A stretch of DNA of 64,000 nucleotides from Gaiellaceae bacterium (GTDB lineage Bacteria; Actinomycetota; Thermoleophilia; Gaiellales; Gaiellaceae), in the NCBI GenBank assembly GCA_030446625.1, contig JAUJMY010000006.1:34036-98035 (forward strand). The letters are read 5' to 3'. A program made the position numbers and the translations under genes. Below, in pieces: positions 38,276 through 48,202 of this stretch; within the stretch, counting starts at the first letter, position 1, and every line of letters starts with the position of its first letter. Below the pieces are notes generated by a model. That model ran no database searches, was not told the DNA's origin, and saw only the letters and a list, made by a program, of their open reading frames with translations.

Positions 38276-38992
38276 CTAGTACGAGACCCGCTCGAGGTAC
38301 AGCCCCCAGGGTTGCGCAGTCGCACCCGCCTCCGCGCGCGGCCGTCCCTCCAGCAGCCGCGCCAGCTCCGCCGGCGACTGCTCGAGCATCGTCCCGACGA
38401 GCGTGCGCACCATGTGGCGCAGGAAGCTGTCGGCGGTGATCTCGAGCTCCAGCGTCTCGTCCCGCTCCACCCACCGCGCGTCGAGCACGCGGCGGACGAA
38501 GACCTCGTGCTGCGTCTCCGCCGGGGTGAACGCGCGGAAGTCGTGCTCGCCGACGAGCAGGCGCGCGGACTCGGCGAGCGCGCCCGCGTCGAGCGGCCGC
38601 GGCCACCAGAGGCTGCGGCGGTGCTCGAACGGCGAGCGCGCCCGGCGTCGAAAGATCCGGTACCGGTAGCTCCGCGCGCGCGCGGAGTGGCGAGCGTGGA
38701 AGTCCGGAGCGACCTCCTCCGCGGCGCATACCGCCACGTCCTCCGGGAGCGCGGCGTTGACCGCCTGGGGCACGCGCGCCGGCGGCGGCCCGCCGTCGAC
38801 GTCGACGCTGACGACGTTCGCGAGCGCGTGCACGCCCGTGTCGGTGCGGCCGGCGACCGCGAGCCCGCCCCACGCGCCGAAGGCGCGTCCCAGCGCCTGC
38901 TCGACCTCGCCCTGAACGGTCCGCAGCCCCGGCTGCTCGGCCCAGCCGTGGAACCGCGTGCCGTCGTAGGCGAGCGTGAGCTTCAGCCGCAT
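38276..38992 (-). CDS. truA: tRNA pseudouridine(38-40) synthase
   Basis: TruA isomerises uridines 38-40 in the anticodon stem. The 238-residue protein starts [20 protein letters not shown] and has the catalytic Asp51 in [25 protein letters not shown] and [15 protein letters not shown] also match the family. It follows rplQ after a 282-base gap and precedes the HAD and ligA genes, an order common in Actinobacteria. Confidence 0.95.
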   Translation of the reverse strand: MRLKLTLAYDGTRFHGWAEQPGLRTVQGEVEQALGRAFGAWGGLAVAGRTDTGVHALANVVSVDVDGGPPPARVPQAVNAALPEDVAVCAAEEVAPDFHARHSARARSYRYRIFRRRARSPFEHRRSLWWPRPLDAGALAESARLLVGEHDFRAFTPAETQHEVFVRRVLDARWVERDETLELEITADSFLRHMVRTLVGTMLEQSPAELARLLEGRPRAEAGATAQPWGLYLERVSY

Positions 38993-39274
38993 CGAATGCC
39001 GTCCGTCTCGGCGGCCATCCTGCCCGCGTGGAGCACCACGCGGACTTCGCGATCCCCGTCATGCAGCGCCTTTACGTCGAGACGGCGCGCGCGGCCGGGA
39101 GGAGATGCGCCCGTCTCCCGCCGCGTCCTCGCGCTCGGGTAGTGGATCGACGCGCCCGGGACGGAGCCGGCGGAGGAGCCGGCGGGCGCGCTCTGCCTCG
39201 TCGCGGACACGAACCTGCCGCGCCCTGTACGGGTCGCGCAGGGGAACCTGACGAAGTTCAGGCTCGACGATTGA
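38993..39274. other. 282-base gap between truA and rplQ with a degenerate plus-strand frame
   Basis: No confident gene is present. A plus-strand frame from about 39143 to 39274 reads WIDAPGTEPAEEPAGALC and ends NLTKFRLDD, with good third-position GC. It has no start codon and is preceded in frame by TAG at 39140. Upstream, GTG 39028 opens another frame ([18 protein letters not shown]). These could be pieces of one damaged small gene. Confidence 0.35.
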
Positions 39275-39637
39275 CTACGGCGTGTGATCGACGAGCTCGA
39301 GGTACACCATGTCGGCCGCGTCGCCCTGCCGCGGGCCGAGCTTGACGATCCGCGAGTACCCGCCCGGGCGGTCTGCGAACCGCGGCGCGACGTCGGCGAA
39401 GAGCTTCGCGACGACGGCCTGCGAGCGCAGGTACGCGATCGCCTGCCGCCGCGCCGCAAGGTCCCCGCGTCGTCCGAGCGTGATCATCTGCTCGGCGATC
39501 GGCTTCACCGCCTTCGCCTTCGCCTCGGTCGTCTTGATCCTGCCGTGCTCGATCAGCGCCCCGGCGAGGTTCGCGTAGAGCGCCTTGCGGTGCGAGGCGT
39601 CGCGGCCCAGCTTCTTCCCGGCGCGCTGGTGTCGCAT
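39275..39637 (-). CDS. rplQ: 50S ribosomal protein L17
   Basis: L17 binds 23S rRNA near the polypeptide exit. The 120-residue protein has [20 protein letters not shown], the family opening, then [21 protein letters not shown]. It is the last gene of the alpha operon, 2 bases after rpoA. Its length is normal and there is no C-terminal extension, unlike several other ribosomal proteins here. Confidence 0.97.
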   Translation of the reverse strand: MRHQRAGKKLGRDASHRKALYANLAGALIEHGRIKTTEAKAKAVKPIAEQMITLGRRGDLAARRQAIAYLRSQAVVAKLFADVAPRFADRPGGYSRIVKLGPRQGDAADMVYLELVDHTP

Positions 39638-39639
39638 CG

Positions 39640-40629
39640 CTAGTAGATCGGCCCCTCGTCGCCGCGCAGCGTGAGCCCGTGCGTGCCGAGCGTCTCCTTG
39701 ACCTCCTCGATCGACTTCCGACCGAAGTTCGGGATCCCAGCGAGCTCGTTCTCGCTCTTCGTGACGAGGTCGCCGATCGTCTCGATGCCGACCCGCTTGA
39801 GGCAGTTGTACGAGCGGACGCCGAGCTCGAGCTCCTCGATCGGGAAGTTCTCCATCCCGTGCGCGAGCGGGGCGTCGGCCGCGCCGGCACCGTCGCCGCT
39901 CGACGCGGCCTCGCCGAACCCCTCGATGCGGTCGATGTCGGTGAAGATCGCGAGCTGGCGGATCAGGATCTCGGCCGCCTGCCCGATCGCCTCGCGGGGG
40001 TCGAGCGAGCCGTCGGTCGTCACGTCCAGGCGCAGCTTGTCGTAGTCCGTCCGCTGCCCGACGCGCGCCGCCTCGACGTCGTACGCGACGCGGCGCACGG
40101 GCGAGAAGATGGCGTCCACGGGGATGACCCCGATCGTGTGCTCGGGCCCCCGGTTCAGCTCCGCCGGAACGTAGCCGCGGCCGCGGCCGATCGTGAGCGT
40201 GATCTCGAGCTTCCCGCGCTCGGCGAGGTTCGCGATCTCGAGGTCCGGGTTCAGGACCTCGAGATCCGCCGGCGCCTGGAGGTCGCCGGCGGTCACGGCT
40301 CCGGGGCCGCGCTTCGCGATGTGGACCTCGATCTCGGGCGACTCGCCGTGGAGGATGCAGATCAGGTTCTTGAGGTTCAGGATCACGTCCGTCACGTCCT
40401 CGCGGACGCCCGGCAGCGTCGTGAACTCGTGCGCGACGCCCTCGATCTTGACCGAGGTCACGGCGGCGCCCTCGAGCGAGGAGAGCAGCACGCGGCGCAG
40501 CGAGTTTCCGAACGTGTAACCGAAGCCACGGTCGAGCGGCTCGATCACGAAGACGCCGCGGTCGGCGTTGACTTCCTCGTGGACGATCCGCGGGATCTGG
40601 AACTCCATCAGACTGGTGCGAGTGGCCAA
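39640..40629 (-). CDS. rpoA: DNA-directed RNA polymerase subunit alpha
   Basis: The 329-residue alpha subunit has the dimerising N-terminal domain ([41 protein letters not shown]) and the C-terminal DNA- and activator-contacting domain ([38 protein letters not shown]). The two are joined by a Gly/Ala/Asp-rich linker around 230-255. It lies between rpsD and rplQ, the standard alpha-operon order. Confidence 0.98.
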   Translation of the reverse strand: MATRTSLMEFQIPRIVHEEVNADRGVFVIEPLDRGFGYTFGNSLRRVLLSSLEGAAVTSVKIEGVAHEFTTLPGVREDVTDVILNLKNLICILHGESPEIEVHIAKRGPGAVTAGDLQAPADLEVLNPDLEIANLAERGKLEITLTIGRGRGYVPAELNRGPEHTIGVIPVDAIFSPVRRVAYDVEAARVGQRTDYDKLRLDVTTDGSLDPREAIGQAAEILIRQLAIFTDIDRIEGFGEAASSGDGAGAADAPLAHGMENFPIEELELGVRSYNCLKRVGIETIGDLVTKSENELAGIPNFGRKSIEEVKETLGTHGLTLRGDEGPIY

Positions 40630-40672
40630 AGCGATCCTTTCGTGTGTCTGGGGCGGAGCGGTGCCGGCCCGG

Positions 40673-41293
40673 TTACTTCGAGTACAGCTCGACGATCAGC
40701 GATTCCTGGACCGGCGTGTCGATCTCGTCGCGCGCCGGGAGCTTCAGGATCTTCCCCGTCAGGCCGTCGTGGTCTGCCTGCAGCCAGGCCGGGACGGACG
40801 CGGTCAGGTCGGTCGCGTCGCGCACGGTCTGCTCCGCGGCGCTGCCGGGAGCCATGGTGATGATGTCGTCCGGCTTCACCTGGTAGCTCGGGATGTTCAC
40901 GCGGCGGCCGTTGACGTGGAAGTGGCCGTGCCGCACGAGCTGGCGCGCCTGCGCGCGCGAGCCGGCGAAGCCGAAGCGGTAGACGACGTTGTCGAGGCGC
41001 GTCTCGAGCATGCGCAGCAGGTTCTCGCCGGTGATCCCCGACCCGCGCGCGGCCTTGGTGTAGTACGTGCGGAACTGCTTCTCCAGCAGCCCGTAGTACC
41101 GGCGCGCCTTCTGCTTCTCGCGCAGCTGCAGCAGGTACTCGGACTGCTTGATGCGCCCGCGGCCGTGCTCTCCCGGCGGATAGCTGCGCCGCTCGATCGA
41201 GCACTTCTCGGTGAGGCACTTCTCCGCCTTGAGGAAGAGCTTCATGCCCTCCCGGCGGCAGACGCGGCACTTGGGTCCGAGCTCCCTCGCCAC
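40673..41293 (-). CDS. rpsD: 30S ribosomal protein S4, zinc-containing form
   Basis: S4 is a primary 16S rRNA binder and assembly nucleator. The 206 residues include the S4 RNA-binding domain ([36 protein letters not shown]). The N-terminus has CRVCRRE and KCLTEKC, four cysteines that form the zinc-binding C+ version. S4 usually represses the alpha operon by binding its leader. The stop is 43 bases from rpoA. Confidence 0.97.
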   Translation of the reverse strand: MARELGPKCRVCRREGMKLFLKAEKCLTEKCSIERRSYPPGEHGRGRIKQSEYLLQLREKQKARRYYGLLEKQFRTYYTKAARGSGITGENLLRMLETRLDNVVYRFGFAGSRAQARQLVRHGHFHVNGRRVNIPSYQVKPDDIITMAPGSAAEQTVRDATDLTASVPAWLQADHDGLTGKILKLPARDEIDTPVQESLIVELYSK

Positions 41294-41294
41294 G

Positions 41295-41699
41295 CTAGAC
41301 CCTCCGCCGCTTCTTGGGGCGCACGCCGTTGTGAGCCTGCGGGGTGACGTCGCGCACGCCGAGGATCTCGAGCCCCGCCGCCTGGAGCGAGCGGATCGCG
41401 GTCTCCCGGCCGGAGCCCGGCCCCTTGACGAAGACCTCGACCTTCTGCAACCCGTGCTCCATCCCCTTGCGCGCGCACGAGTCTGCGGTCACCTGCGCCG
41501 CGAAGGGCGTCGACTTGCGCGAGCCCTTGAAGCCGGCCGACCCCGCCGACTCCCACGCGAGCACGTTCCCGTCCTTGTCGGTCAGCGCGACGATCGTGTT
41601 GTTGAACGACGTCTTGATGTGCGCCTGACCGATCGGGATGTTCTTGCGGACGCGGCGGCGCGTGCGGCCCTTGGCCGCCTGCTTGCGAGGAGGTGCCAC
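41295..41699 (-). CDS. rpsK: 30S ribosomal protein S11
   Basis: S11 forms part of the platform and contacts the Shine-Dalgarno helix. The 134-residue protein has the conserved [46 protein letters not shown] and [16 protein letters not shown] end. The N-terminal Lys/Arg stretch is ordinary. It lies between rpsM and rpsD with 1-base gaps. Confidence 0.97.
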   Translation of the reverse strand: MAPPRKQAAKGRTRRRVRKNIPIGQAHIKTSFNNTIVALTDKDGNVLAWESAGSAGFKGSRKSTPFAAQVTADSCARKGMEHGLQKVEVFVKGPGSGRETAIRSLQAAGLEILGVRDVTPQAHNGVRPKKRRRV

Positions 41700-41700
41700 G

Positions 41701-42075
41701 CTACTTGGCCTTCTTGCCGCGCGAGACGGTCTTCTTCGGGCCCTTGCGCGTCCGCGCGTTCGTCTTCGTGCGCTGGCCGTTCACGGGCAGCCCGCGCCGG
41801 TGACGGATGCCGCGATAGGAGCCGATCTCGCCGAGCCTCTTGATCGCCTGCGAGCGCTCGCGCCGGAGGTCGCCCTCGACCTGGAGCTCGCCGTCGATGT
41901 AGTTCCTGAGCTTCGTGACCTCGTCGTCGGTGAGGTCGCGGATCTTCTGGTCGGGCGACATGCCGAGCGCCGCGCACACCTGGCGTGCGGTCGACTGGCC
42001 GATCCCGTAGATGTAAGTCAGCCCGATCTCGAGCCGCTTCTGGTTCGGAAGGTTCACCCCCGCAATACGTGCCAC
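41701..42075 (-). CDS. rpsM: 30S ribosomal protein S13
   Basis: S13 sits in the 30S head and contacts 50S through bridges B1a/B1b and the P-site tRNA. The 124-residue protein starts with GTG ([24 protein letters not shown]) and has [28 protein letters not shown], both characteristic. It follows rpmJ by 4 bases. Length and motifs are standard. Confidence 0.97.
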   Translation of the reverse strand: MARIAGVNLPNQKRLEIGLTYIYGIGQSTARQVCAALGMSPDQKIRDLTDDEVTKLRNYIDGELQVEGDLRRERSQAIKRLGEIGSYRGIRHRRGLPVNGQRTKTNARTRKGPKKTVSRGKKAK

Positions 42076-42079
42076 GTGC

Positions 42080-42193
42080 CTACCCCTGCCTTTGCTTGTG
42101 TCGCGGGTTGCTGCAGATCACCATCGTCGTCCCGTGCCGCTTGATCACGCGGCAGCGCTCGCACATGACCTTGACCGACGCCCGGACCTTCAT
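42080..42193 (-). CDS. rpmJ: 50S ribosomal protein L36
   Basis: The 37-residue protein reads [20 protein letters not shown], then a [13 protein letters not shown] end. The CxxC, the later Cys and His form the zinc site of the C+ L36 type. Its ATG overlaps the infA stop (ATGA), so it is translated by coupling. The order infA-rpmJ-rpsM is the common bacterial one. Confidence 0.96.
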   Translation of the reverse strand: MKVRASVKVMCERCRVIKRHGTTMVICSNPRHKQRQG

Positions 42194-42411
42194 CGGTGCC
42201 TGTAGGTGATGCGGCCGCGGGTCAGGTCGTACGGCGACAGCTCCACCTTCACCTTGTCGCCCGGAAGGATGCGGATGTAGTGCTTGCGCATCTTTCCCGA
42301 GATCTTCGCGAGGACGCTGTGGCCGCTCTCCAGCTGCACGCGGAACATCGTGCTCGGGAGAGCCTCCACGACCTCGCCGTCCATCTCGATTTTCTCTTCC
42401 TTGACTGCCAT
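42190..42411 (-). CDS. infA: Translation initiation factor IF-1
   Basis: IF-1 occupies the A site during initiation. The ATG at 42411 gives 73 residues beginning [61 protein letters not shown] follows, in short the OB-fold pattern of IF-1. An ATG nine bases further upstream is possible. It is coupled to rpmJ by a 4-base overlap. Confidence 0.97.
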   Translation of the reverse strand: MAVKEEKIEMDGEVVEALPSTMFRVQLESGHSVLAKISGKMRKHYIRILPGDKVKVELSPYDLTRGRITYRHR

Positions 42412-42489
42412 GAACCTCACGAGGGGCGGCGCCGCGAGGCGCCTAGCCGGGACAGGAACGCGCGCACGGCAGAGCCGCGCAGCGGTCGC

Positions 42490-43254
42490 CTATCGTAGCA
42501 AAGGAGCCGTCTCCGCTGTCAGGATTCGCGGCCCGTCCTCCGTGATCGCCACCGTGTGCTCGAAGTGTGCGGCGAGCGACCCGTCGGTCGTGGAGATCGA
42601 CCAGCCGTCGTCGGCGACGAAGATCTCCGACGAGCCGGCGGTGATCATCGGCTCGATCGCGATCGTCATCCCCGCCACCAGCGGCGCGAGCGTGCCCGGG
42701 CGGCCGAAGTTCGGCACCTGCGGCTCCTCGTGGTAGGAGCGCCCGACGCCGTGCCCGACGAGCGCGCGCACGACCGAGAACCCGGCCTCCTCCGTCGTCC
42801 GCTGGACGGCCGCCGCGACGTCGCCGACGCGGTTGCCAATCCGCGCCTCGGCGATCCCCGCCGCGCGCGCGGCCTCGCACACGTCGAGCAGCCGCTGCGC
42901 CTCGGGCTCGATCTCGCCGACGCCGACCGTCGCCGCCGAGTCGGCGATCAGCCCGTCGAGCGTCACGCCGACGTCGAGCGAGACGACGTCGCCCTCCTCG
43001 AGCTCGTACGCGCTCGGGATCCCGTGGACGATCATGTCGTTCGGCGAGATGCAGATCGCCGCCGGAAAGCCGCGGTAGCCCTTCGACGTCGGCACGCCGC
43101 CCTGCGAGCGGATGAACTCCTCGCCGATCCGGTCGAGCTCGAGCAGCGACGCGCCCGGCTGCGCGTGCTCGCGCAGGACGTCGAGCGTGTCGGCGACGAC
43201 GCGCCCGGCGCGCGCCATGCCCTCGATCTCGGCCGCCGACTTCCGGACGATCAT
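42490..43254 (-). CDS. map: Methionine aminopeptidase type I
   Basis: Map removes the initiator methionine from nascent proteins. The 254-residue metalloenzyme has the five metal ligands: Asp in SLDVGVTLDG, Asp in LIADSAATV, His in VGHGVGRSYHEEPQ, Glu in IAIEPMIT and Glu in the late VAITEDG segment. The ATG overlaps the adk stop (ATGA). A 78-base gap to infA follows. Confidence 0.96.
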   Translation of the reverse strand: MIVRKSAAEIEGMARAGRVVADTLDVLREHAQPGASLLELDRIGEEFIRSQGGVPTSKGYRGFPAAICISPNDMIVHGIPSAYELEEGDVVSLDVGVTLDGLIADSAATVGVGEIEPEAQRLLDVCEAARAAGIAEARIGNRVGDVAAAVQRTTEEAGFSVVRALVGHGVGRSYHEEPQVPNFGRPGTLAPLVAGMTIAIEPMITAGSSEIFVADDGWSISTTDGSLAAHFEHTVAITEDGPRILTAETAPLLR

Positions 43255-43829
43255 CTCCTGACGCTCACCTGCTCGAGGGCCTGCTGGATCTCGGCGAAGA
43301 CCTCGTTGATCGTGCGCTCGCCGTGGATCCCGACGAGGATCCCCTGCGCGCGGTAGTGCTCGGCGAGCGGCGCCGTCTCGCGGTGGTAGGTCGCGAGGCG
43401 CGTCTCGATGACGTCGGGCGTGTCGTCGCTGCGCCCCTCCTCCCGCGCGCGCTTCAGCAGGCGCTCGAGCGAAACCTCCTTCGAGACCTGGAGCTCGAAG
43501 ACGATGTCCAGCGTCCGGTCGAGCTCGCGCAGCAGCGCGTCCAGCGCGTCCGCCTGCGCCATCGTGCGCGGGAATCCGTCGAGGACGAACCCCGGCGTGG
43601 AGTCCTCGTCGTCGAGGCGGTCGCGGATGAGCGCGACCGTGAGCTCGTCGGGCACGAGCGTGCCGCTGTCGAGATACGGCCTGAGATGCCCGCCCAGATC
43701 GCCGTCCCGTGCGACAGCCGCGCGCATGATGTCGCCCGTGCCGACGTACGCGAGCCCGTACTCACCGGCGATCCGCTTCGCCTGCGTTCCTTTCCCGGAC
43801 CCCTGGGGTCCGAGCAAGAGAACGTTCAC
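43251..43829 (-). CDS. adk: Adenylate kinase (short-lid form)
   Basis: Adk interconverts ATP, AMP and ADP. The 192-residue protein starts with GTG (MNVLLLGPQGSGKGTQAKRIA) with the P-loop GPQGSGKGT, then YVGTGDIMRAAV, FVLDGFPRTMAQADAL for AMP binding and a short lid (LKRAREEGRSDDTPDVIETRL) without the zinc cysteines of long forms. Its GTG shares a base with the secY stop and its stop overlaps map. Confidence 0.96.
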   Translation of the reverse strand: MNVLLLGPQGSGKGTQAKRIAGEYGLAYVGTGDIMRAAVARDGDLGGHLRPYLDSGTLVPDELTVALIRDRLDDEDSTPGFVLDGFPRTMAQADALDALLRELDRTLDIVFELQVSKEVSLERLLKRAREEGRSDDTPDVIETRLATYHRETAPLAEHYRAQGILVGIHGERTINEVFAEIQQALEQVSVRR

Positions 43830-45082
43830 TACTTCAGGAAGCCCTCGTAGGAGCGCGCCATCATCTGCGACTCCATCTGGCGCATCGTGTCGAGCGCGAC
43901 GCCGACCGCGATCAGGATCGAGGTGCCGCCGAGCGCGCCCGCGGTCGCCTGCGAGAAGCCGCCGTAGCGGATGAAGAGCGTCGGGAGCGTCGCGACCAGC
44001 GCGAGGTAGAGAGCGCCGGGGAGCGTCAGTCGCGTGAGCACGCGGTCGAGGTACTGCGCCGTCGGCGGCCCCGGGCGGATGCCGGGAACGTAGCCCCCGT
44101 ACTTGCGCAGGTTGTCCGCCTGGTCGACCGGGTTGAACTGGACCGCCGTGTAGAAGTACGTGAAGATCACGATCAGGAACGCCTGCAGCACCATGTAGGG
44201 GATGCTTGAGTACGAGAAGTGCTCGTTCACGAAGCCCTGCGTCTGCGGGAAGTACTGCCCGATCGTCGGCGGGAACGCCATGACGGCGGCCGCGAAGATG
44301 ACGGGGATCACGCCCGCCATGTTCACGCGCAGCGGCATGTAGGTCGAGCCGCCGGTCGTCATCCGGCGTCCCACCATGCGCTTCGCGTACTGGATCGGGA
44401 TCCGCCGCTGCCCCTCCTGGATGAAGACGACGGCGGCGATAATGCCGATCGCGAGCAGCGGGAAGAACAGCTTCTCCATCGGGCCGCCGTTGATGAACGC
44501 CGTGATGCCCGCCGGTAGCGCGGTCAGGATCGAGGCGAAGATCAGCAGCGAGATCCCGTTGCCGATCCCGCGCTTCGTGATCAGCTCGCCCATCCACATC
44601 AGCAGCGTCGTGCCCGCGGTGAGCGTCAGCACGAGCAGCACGAGCCGCCCGGCGTTGAAGTCGAGGGCGCCCTGCCGCTGGAAGAGGAACGCGTACCCCG
44701 TCGCCTGCGCGGCGGAGAGCACGACGGTCAGGTACCGCGTGTACTGGTTGATCTTGGCGTAACCGCCCTCGCCCTCCTTCTGGAGCTGCTCGAGGCGCGG
44801 GATCACGACCGTCAGGAGCTGCAGGATGATCGACGCCGTGACGTACGGCATGATCCCGAGCGCGAAGACGGAGAAGCGCGCGAGCGCGCCGCCGGAGAAC
44901 AGGTTCAGCAGGCCGAGGACGGTGCCGCCCTGGCCGGCGAGGCCGCGGCGGATCTGCTCGGCGTCCACGCCCGGCGACGGTATCCACGAACCGAAGAGGT
45001 AGATCGCGAGGATCAGCGCGGTGAAGACGACGCGCCGGCGCAGCTCGGGGACGCGCCAGGCGTTGGCGAGCCAGCTGAACAA
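43829..45082 (-). CDS. secY: Protein translocase subunit SecY
   Basis: SecY is the channel of the Sec translocon. The 417-residue protein has ten predicted membrane segments and the family signatures IYLFGSWIPSPGVD, FALGIMPYVTASIILQLL, the plug and cytoplasmic loops with QEGQRRIPIQYAKRMVG, and AFLIVIFTYFYTAVQFNP. It stands in the spc operon between rplO (5-base gap) and adk (1-base overlap). Confidence 0.97.
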   Translation of the reverse strand: MFSWLANAWRVPELRRRVVFTALILAIYLFGSWIPSPGVDAEQIRRGLAGQGGTVLGLLNLFSGGALARFSVFALGIMPYVTASIILQLLTVVIPRLEQLQKEGEGGYAKINQYTRYLTVVLSAAQATGYAFLFQRQGALDFNAGRLVLLVLTLTAGTTLLMWMGELITKRGIGNGISLLIFASILTALPAGITAFINGGPMEKLFFPLLAIGIIAAVVFIQEGQRRIPIQYAKRMVGRRMTTGGSTYMPLRVNMAGVIPVIFAAAVMAFPPTIGQYFPQTQGFVNEHFSYSSIPYMVLQAFLIVIFTYFYTAVQFNPVDQADNLRKYGGYVPGIRPGPPTAQYLDRVLTRLTLPGALYLALVATLPTLFIRYGGFSQATAGALGGTSILIAVGVALDTMRQMESQMMARSYEGFLK

Positions 45083-45087
45083 CAGCT

Positions 45088-45735
45088 TTAGCCTTCGCCT
45101 TCGGGCGCGACGGCCGCGCCCTCGGGCTCCGCGTCGACGGCCTCGTCGGGCGCGCCGACCGCACCCTTCGCGGCCGCCTCCGTCGTTGCCGCGGCTGTCT
45201 CGGCGCGCTCGGGCTTCTTCTTCGACCTGCCGCGCTTCGGCTTCTCCTCGGCCGGGTCGCCGCGGAGGAAGACGACGGCGCCGCCGGCCTCCTCGATCTT
45301 CTGGCGGGCGGCGGCGGAGAAGCCGTGCGCCGAGACCGTCAGGCGCTTCGAGAGCTCGCCGCTGCCCAGGATCTTGACGTCGATCTTCGCGTTCTTGATC
45401 AGCCCGACGGCGATGAGCGCCTCGGGCGTCACCTCCGCGCCGTCGTCGAAGCGGTCGAGCGCGGCCACGTTGATCGGCTGCGTGCGCGTCATGAACGGGC
45501 CGATCGGCATGGCGTCCTTCGACGTCGCGCCCCGCTGCTTGCCCACGCGCATGTACAGCGGCATCTGGCCGCCCTCGAACCCGGCGCGCATCTTGTGCGA
45601 GCCTGCACGCGACTTCTGCCCCTTGATCCCGCGGCCGGAGTAGCGTCCCTTGCCGGAGCCGAGGCCGCGACCGACGCGCTTGCGGCCCTTCTGCGGCTGA
45701 GCCGGCTGGAGGTTAGAGAGGTTCAGGTCGCTCAT
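45088..45735 (-). CDS. rplO: 50S ribosomal protein L15 with acidic C-terminal extension
   Basis: L15 is a late-assembling 50S protein. The first 150 residues are canonical (LSNLQPAQPQKGRKRVGRGLGSGKGRYSGRGIKGQKSR, and the LTVSAHGFSAAARQKIEEAGG end). A further 60 or so residues, first Lys-rich and then Ala/Glu-rich, are not part of the family fold. Similar tails occur on S5, S3 and L22 here and a long N-terminal one on S17. It is followed by secY. Confidence 0.96.
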   Translation of the reverse strand: MSDLNLSNLQPAQPQKGRKRVGRGLGSGKGRYSGRGIKGQKSRAGSHKMRAGFEGGQMPLYMRVGKQRGATSKDAMPIGPFMTRTQPINVAALDRFDDGAEVTPEALIAVGLIKNAKIDVKILGSGELSKRLTVSAHGFSAAARQKIEEAGGAVVFLRGDPAEEKPKRGRSKKKPERAETAAATTEAAAKGAVGAPDEAVDAEPEGAAVAPEGEG

Positions 45736-45921
45736 CTAGACCCGCTCGCCGTCCACGTGGACGAGATGGCGAACCTTCCTGAGCATACCCGCGAGCTCCG
45801 GCGTCTCCGCGTGCTCGGCAGTGCGGCCGATCTTCCCGAGGCCGAGCGCGCGCAGCGTCCCGCGGTGCGCCTGACTCTGGCCGATCTGGCTGCGGACCTG
45901 CGTGATCCGGAGCTTCGCCAT
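45736..45921 (-). CDS. rpmD: 50S ribosomal protein L30
   Basis: The 61-residue protein has KLRITQVRSQIGQSQAHRGTL, ALGLGKIGRTAEH and a MLRKVRHLVHV end, the bacterial short L30 pattern. The ATG shares a base with the rpsE stop and its stop abuts the rplO start, so all three are translated in sequence. Confidence 0.95.
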   Translation of the reverse strand: MAKLRITQVRSQIGQSQAHRGTLRALGLGKIGRTAEHAETPELAGMLRKVRHLVHVDGERV

Positions 45922-46667
45922 CAGGCCTCGTCGCCTCCCCGCTCGGGCGTCTCGTCGGACACCTCGGCCGCGGCCGTCTTCTCGCCGCCCACGGCGCCCG
46001 GGGGCGCGACGTTCGTCGAGGCGGGATCCTCCTCCGCGACGCCGGTCGTCACGGGCGCGCCGTCGCCGGGCACGTCCTGCTCCCCGAGAACGACGCCGCC
46101 GCCGGAGATCGCCACCGAGTCGCCCGGCTCCTCGGCTAGGCGTGAGCCGACCGGCAGGATCTCCGAGATCGTCTTGCCGCGGGCGCGCGCGACCTCTTCC
46201 GGGCGGCGCAGGCTGCGCAAGCCCTCCATCGTCGCCTTCGCCATGTTGATCGGGTTCGTCGTGCCGAGGCTCTTCGCGAGCACGTCGCGGATGCCGGCGA
46301 GCTCGAGCACGGCGCGCACGCCGCCGCCCGCGATCACGCCCGTCCCCTCACTCGCGGGCCGCAGGAACACGCGCGCGGCGTCGAAGCGGCCCAGCACCTC
46401 GTGCGTGATCGTCGTGCCGTGCTTCGGCACCTGGAAGAGGTTCTTCTTCGCGTCGTCGACGGCCTTCGTGATCGCGAGCGGGACCTCGCGCGCCTTGCCG
46501 TAGCCGACGCCGACACGGTCGACCTCGTCGCCGATCACGACGAGCGCCGTGAAGGAGAAGCGGCGGCCGCCCTTCACGACCTTGGCGACGCGGTTGATCT
46601 CGACGACGCGCTCCTTCAGCTCGCGCGTCTCTTCGCGCGCGAACACCTCGCGCTCAACGGATGTCAA
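45921..46667 (-). CDS. rpsE: 30S ribosomal protein S5 with acidic C-terminal extension
   Basis: S5 contributes to mRNA entry and decoding accuracy. The 248 residues have the canonical double-stranded RNA-binding and fold domains ([67 protein letters not shown]). About 75 extra C-terminal residues are rich in Glu, Gly, Ala and Pro. The spectinomycin loop (KVVKGGRRF) is unaltered. The start is 4 bases inside the rplR end. Confidence 0.96.
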   Translation of the reverse strand: MTSVEREVFAREETRELKERVVEINRVAKVVKGGRRFSFTALVVIGDEVDRVGVGYGKAREVPLAITKAVDDAKKNLFQVPKHGTTITHEVLGRFDAARVFLRPASEGTGVIAGGGVRAVLELAGIRDVLAKSLGTTNPINMAKATMEGLRSLRRPEEVARARGKTISEILPVGSRLAEEPGDSVAISGGGVVLGEQDVPGDGAPVTTGVAEEDPASTNVAPPGAVGGEKTAAAEVSDETPERGGDEA

Positions 46668-47023
46668 AACTCAAGCCCTCCTTCGCGCGCGCCTTCGGCG
46701 AGCGCCTTGACCCGGCCGTGGTAAAGGTAGCCGCCGCGGTCGAAGACGACGCTCTCGATCCCCGCCTGCTTCGCGGCCGCGGCGAGCGCCTTCCCGACCT
46801 CCGCGGCCTGCTCGGTCTTCGTGCCCTTGAACGAGCTCTTGAGCCCGACCCAGCTCGCGCCGGCGAGCGTGCGGCCGTTGAGGTCGTCGACGAGCTGCGC
46901 CGAGATGCCCTTGTTGGAGCGGTAGACGACGAGGCGCGGGCGCTCGGGCGTGCCCGAGACCTTGCCGCGGATGCGGCGGTGGCGCCGGAGCCGGGCTTCG
47001 CGGACTGACAGCGCGCTGGCCAT
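46664..47023 (-). CDS. rplR: 50S ribosomal protein L18
   Basis: L18 brings 5S rRNA into the large subunit together with L5. The ATG at 47023 gives 119 residues with [41 protein letters not shown] and [25 protein letters not shown] near the end. It shares one base with the rplF stop and overlaps rpsE by 4 bases. Confidence 0.96.
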   Translation of the reverse strand: MASALSVREARLRRHRRIRGKVSGTPERPRLVVYRSNKGISAQLVDDLNGRTLAGASWVGLKSSFKGTKTEQAAEVGKALAAAAKQAGIESVVFDRGGYLYHGRVKALAEGAREGGLEF

Positions 47024-47556
47024 TACGCGCGCTTCCCGACCTTGCGCCTGACGTACTCGCCCTCGTAGCGGATGCCCTTGCCCTTGTACGGCTCCGGCGG
47101 GCGCACGCGCCGAATGTCGGCCGCGACCTGGCCGACCTTCTGCTTGTCCACGCCGCGCACGAGGATCACGGTCGGCGTCGGCACCTCGAAGGTGATCCCG
47201 GCGGGGGGCTCGACCGACACGGGGTGCGAGTAGCCGACGTTCAGCTCCAGCCTCGTCCCCTGCAGCGACGCGCGGTAGCCGACGCCCTGGATCTCGAGCC
47301 GCTTCTGGAACCCGCTCGTGACGCCCTCGACCATGTTCGCGATCAGCGTCCGCGTCAGCCCGTGCAGCGCGCGATCCTCGCCGCGCTCGGTCGGGCGCGT
47401 CACGACGATCTCGTCGCCCTCGCGCTCGATCTTCATCCGCCCCGGAACCGCCTGCCGCAGCTCGCCGAGCGGGCCGTTGACCATGACGCGACCAGGGTCG
47501 ATCGCGACGGTGACGCCGGCGGGCACGGAGATGGGTCGTCGTCCGATTCGGCTCAT
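47023..47556 (-). CDS. rplF: 50S ribosomal protein L6
   Basis: L6 lies near the sarcin-ricin loop. The 177-residue protein has the two repeated domains: [20 protein letters not shown] and [20 protein letters not shown], ending in the signature [20 protein letters not shown]. It shares single bases with rpsH upstream and rplR downstream. Confidence 0.97.
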   Translation of the reverse strand: MSRIGRRPISVPAGVTVAIDPGRVMVNGPLGELRQAVPGRMKIEREGDEIVVTRPTERGEDRALHGLTRTLIANMVEGVTSGFQKRLEIQGVGYRASLQGTRLELNVGYSHPVSVEPPAGITFEVPTPTVILVRGVDKQKVGQVAADIRRVRPPEPYKGKGIRYEGEYVRRKVGKRA

Positions 47557-47951
47557 TACCAGATGAAGGCGATGACCTCGCCGCCGATGCCCTCCTGCTC
47601 GGCGGTGCGGGCCGTGACGAGGCCGGTGGACGTGGAGAGGATCGCCGTGCCCATGCCGCCGAGGACGCGCGGCAGCCGGTCCTTGCGCGCATAGACGCGG
47701 CGCCCGGGCCGCGAGATCCGCTTCAGGTCGGTGAGGATCCGTTCGCGGTTGCGGCCGAACTTGAGCTCGATCACGAGCGAGTCGTAGCTCTCGCCCTGCT
47801 CGACGCGGTAGTCGCGGATGTAGCCCTCGTCCTTGAGGATGCGGGCGATCTCCTCCTTCATCCGCGAGGTCGGCATCACGGCGCGGTCGTGCATCGCCTT
47901 GTTGGCGTTGCGGATCCGCGTCAGCATGTCGGCGATCGGGTCGGTCAGCAT
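47556..47951 (-). CDS. rpsH: 30S ribosomal protein S8
   Basis: S8 is a primary 16S rRNA binder and, in many bacteria, represses the spc operon. The 131 residues include [19 protein letters not shown], the two-domain fold and the C-terminal [22 protein letters not shown], all standard. It lies 11 bases after rpsN. Confidence 0.97.
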   Translation of the reverse strand: MLTDPIADMLTRIRNANKAMHDRAVMPTSRMKEEIARILKDEGYIRDYRVEQGESYDSLVIELKFGRNRERILTDLKRISRPGRRVYARKDRLPRVLGGMGTAILSTSTGLVTARTAEQEGIGGEVIAFIW

Positions 47952-47962
47952 CGGCGGCTCTC

Positions 47963-48148
47963 CTACCAGCTGCTCTTGGTCATGCCGGGGATCACGCCCT
48001 GGTGCGCGAGCTCGCGCAGGCAGATCCGGCAAAGGCCGAACTTCCGGAACACGGCGCGCGGACGGCCGCACCGCCGGCAGCGCGTGTACTCGCGCACCTT
48101 GAAGCGCTGAGGGCGCGCTTGCTTGACGACGAGGGACTTCTTCGCCAT
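47963..48148 (-). CDS. rpsN: 30S ribosomal protein S14, zinc type
   Basis: The 61-residue type Z form has [20 protein letters not shown] and the zinc ligands in CRRCGRP and CRICLREL, with the [11 protein letters not shown] end. It assembles late into the 30S head. It is separated from rplE by a 165-base gap that contains a structured repeated element. Confidence 0.97.
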   Translation of the reverse strand: MAKKSLVVKQARPQRFKVREYTRCRRCGRPRAVFRKFGLCRICLRELAHQGVIPGMTKSSW

Positions 48149-48202
48149 TAGTGGTTCTCCTGATGACGGTGGTGGATGCCTCGGCCGCGGGCACCAAGCC
48201 AG

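Noticed and set aside
38976..39274. A small gene in the truA-rplQ gap.
   Set aside because: Frames on both strands are short, lack starts or contain a stop (TAG at 39140), and show no family. It was recorded only as a degenerate stretch.
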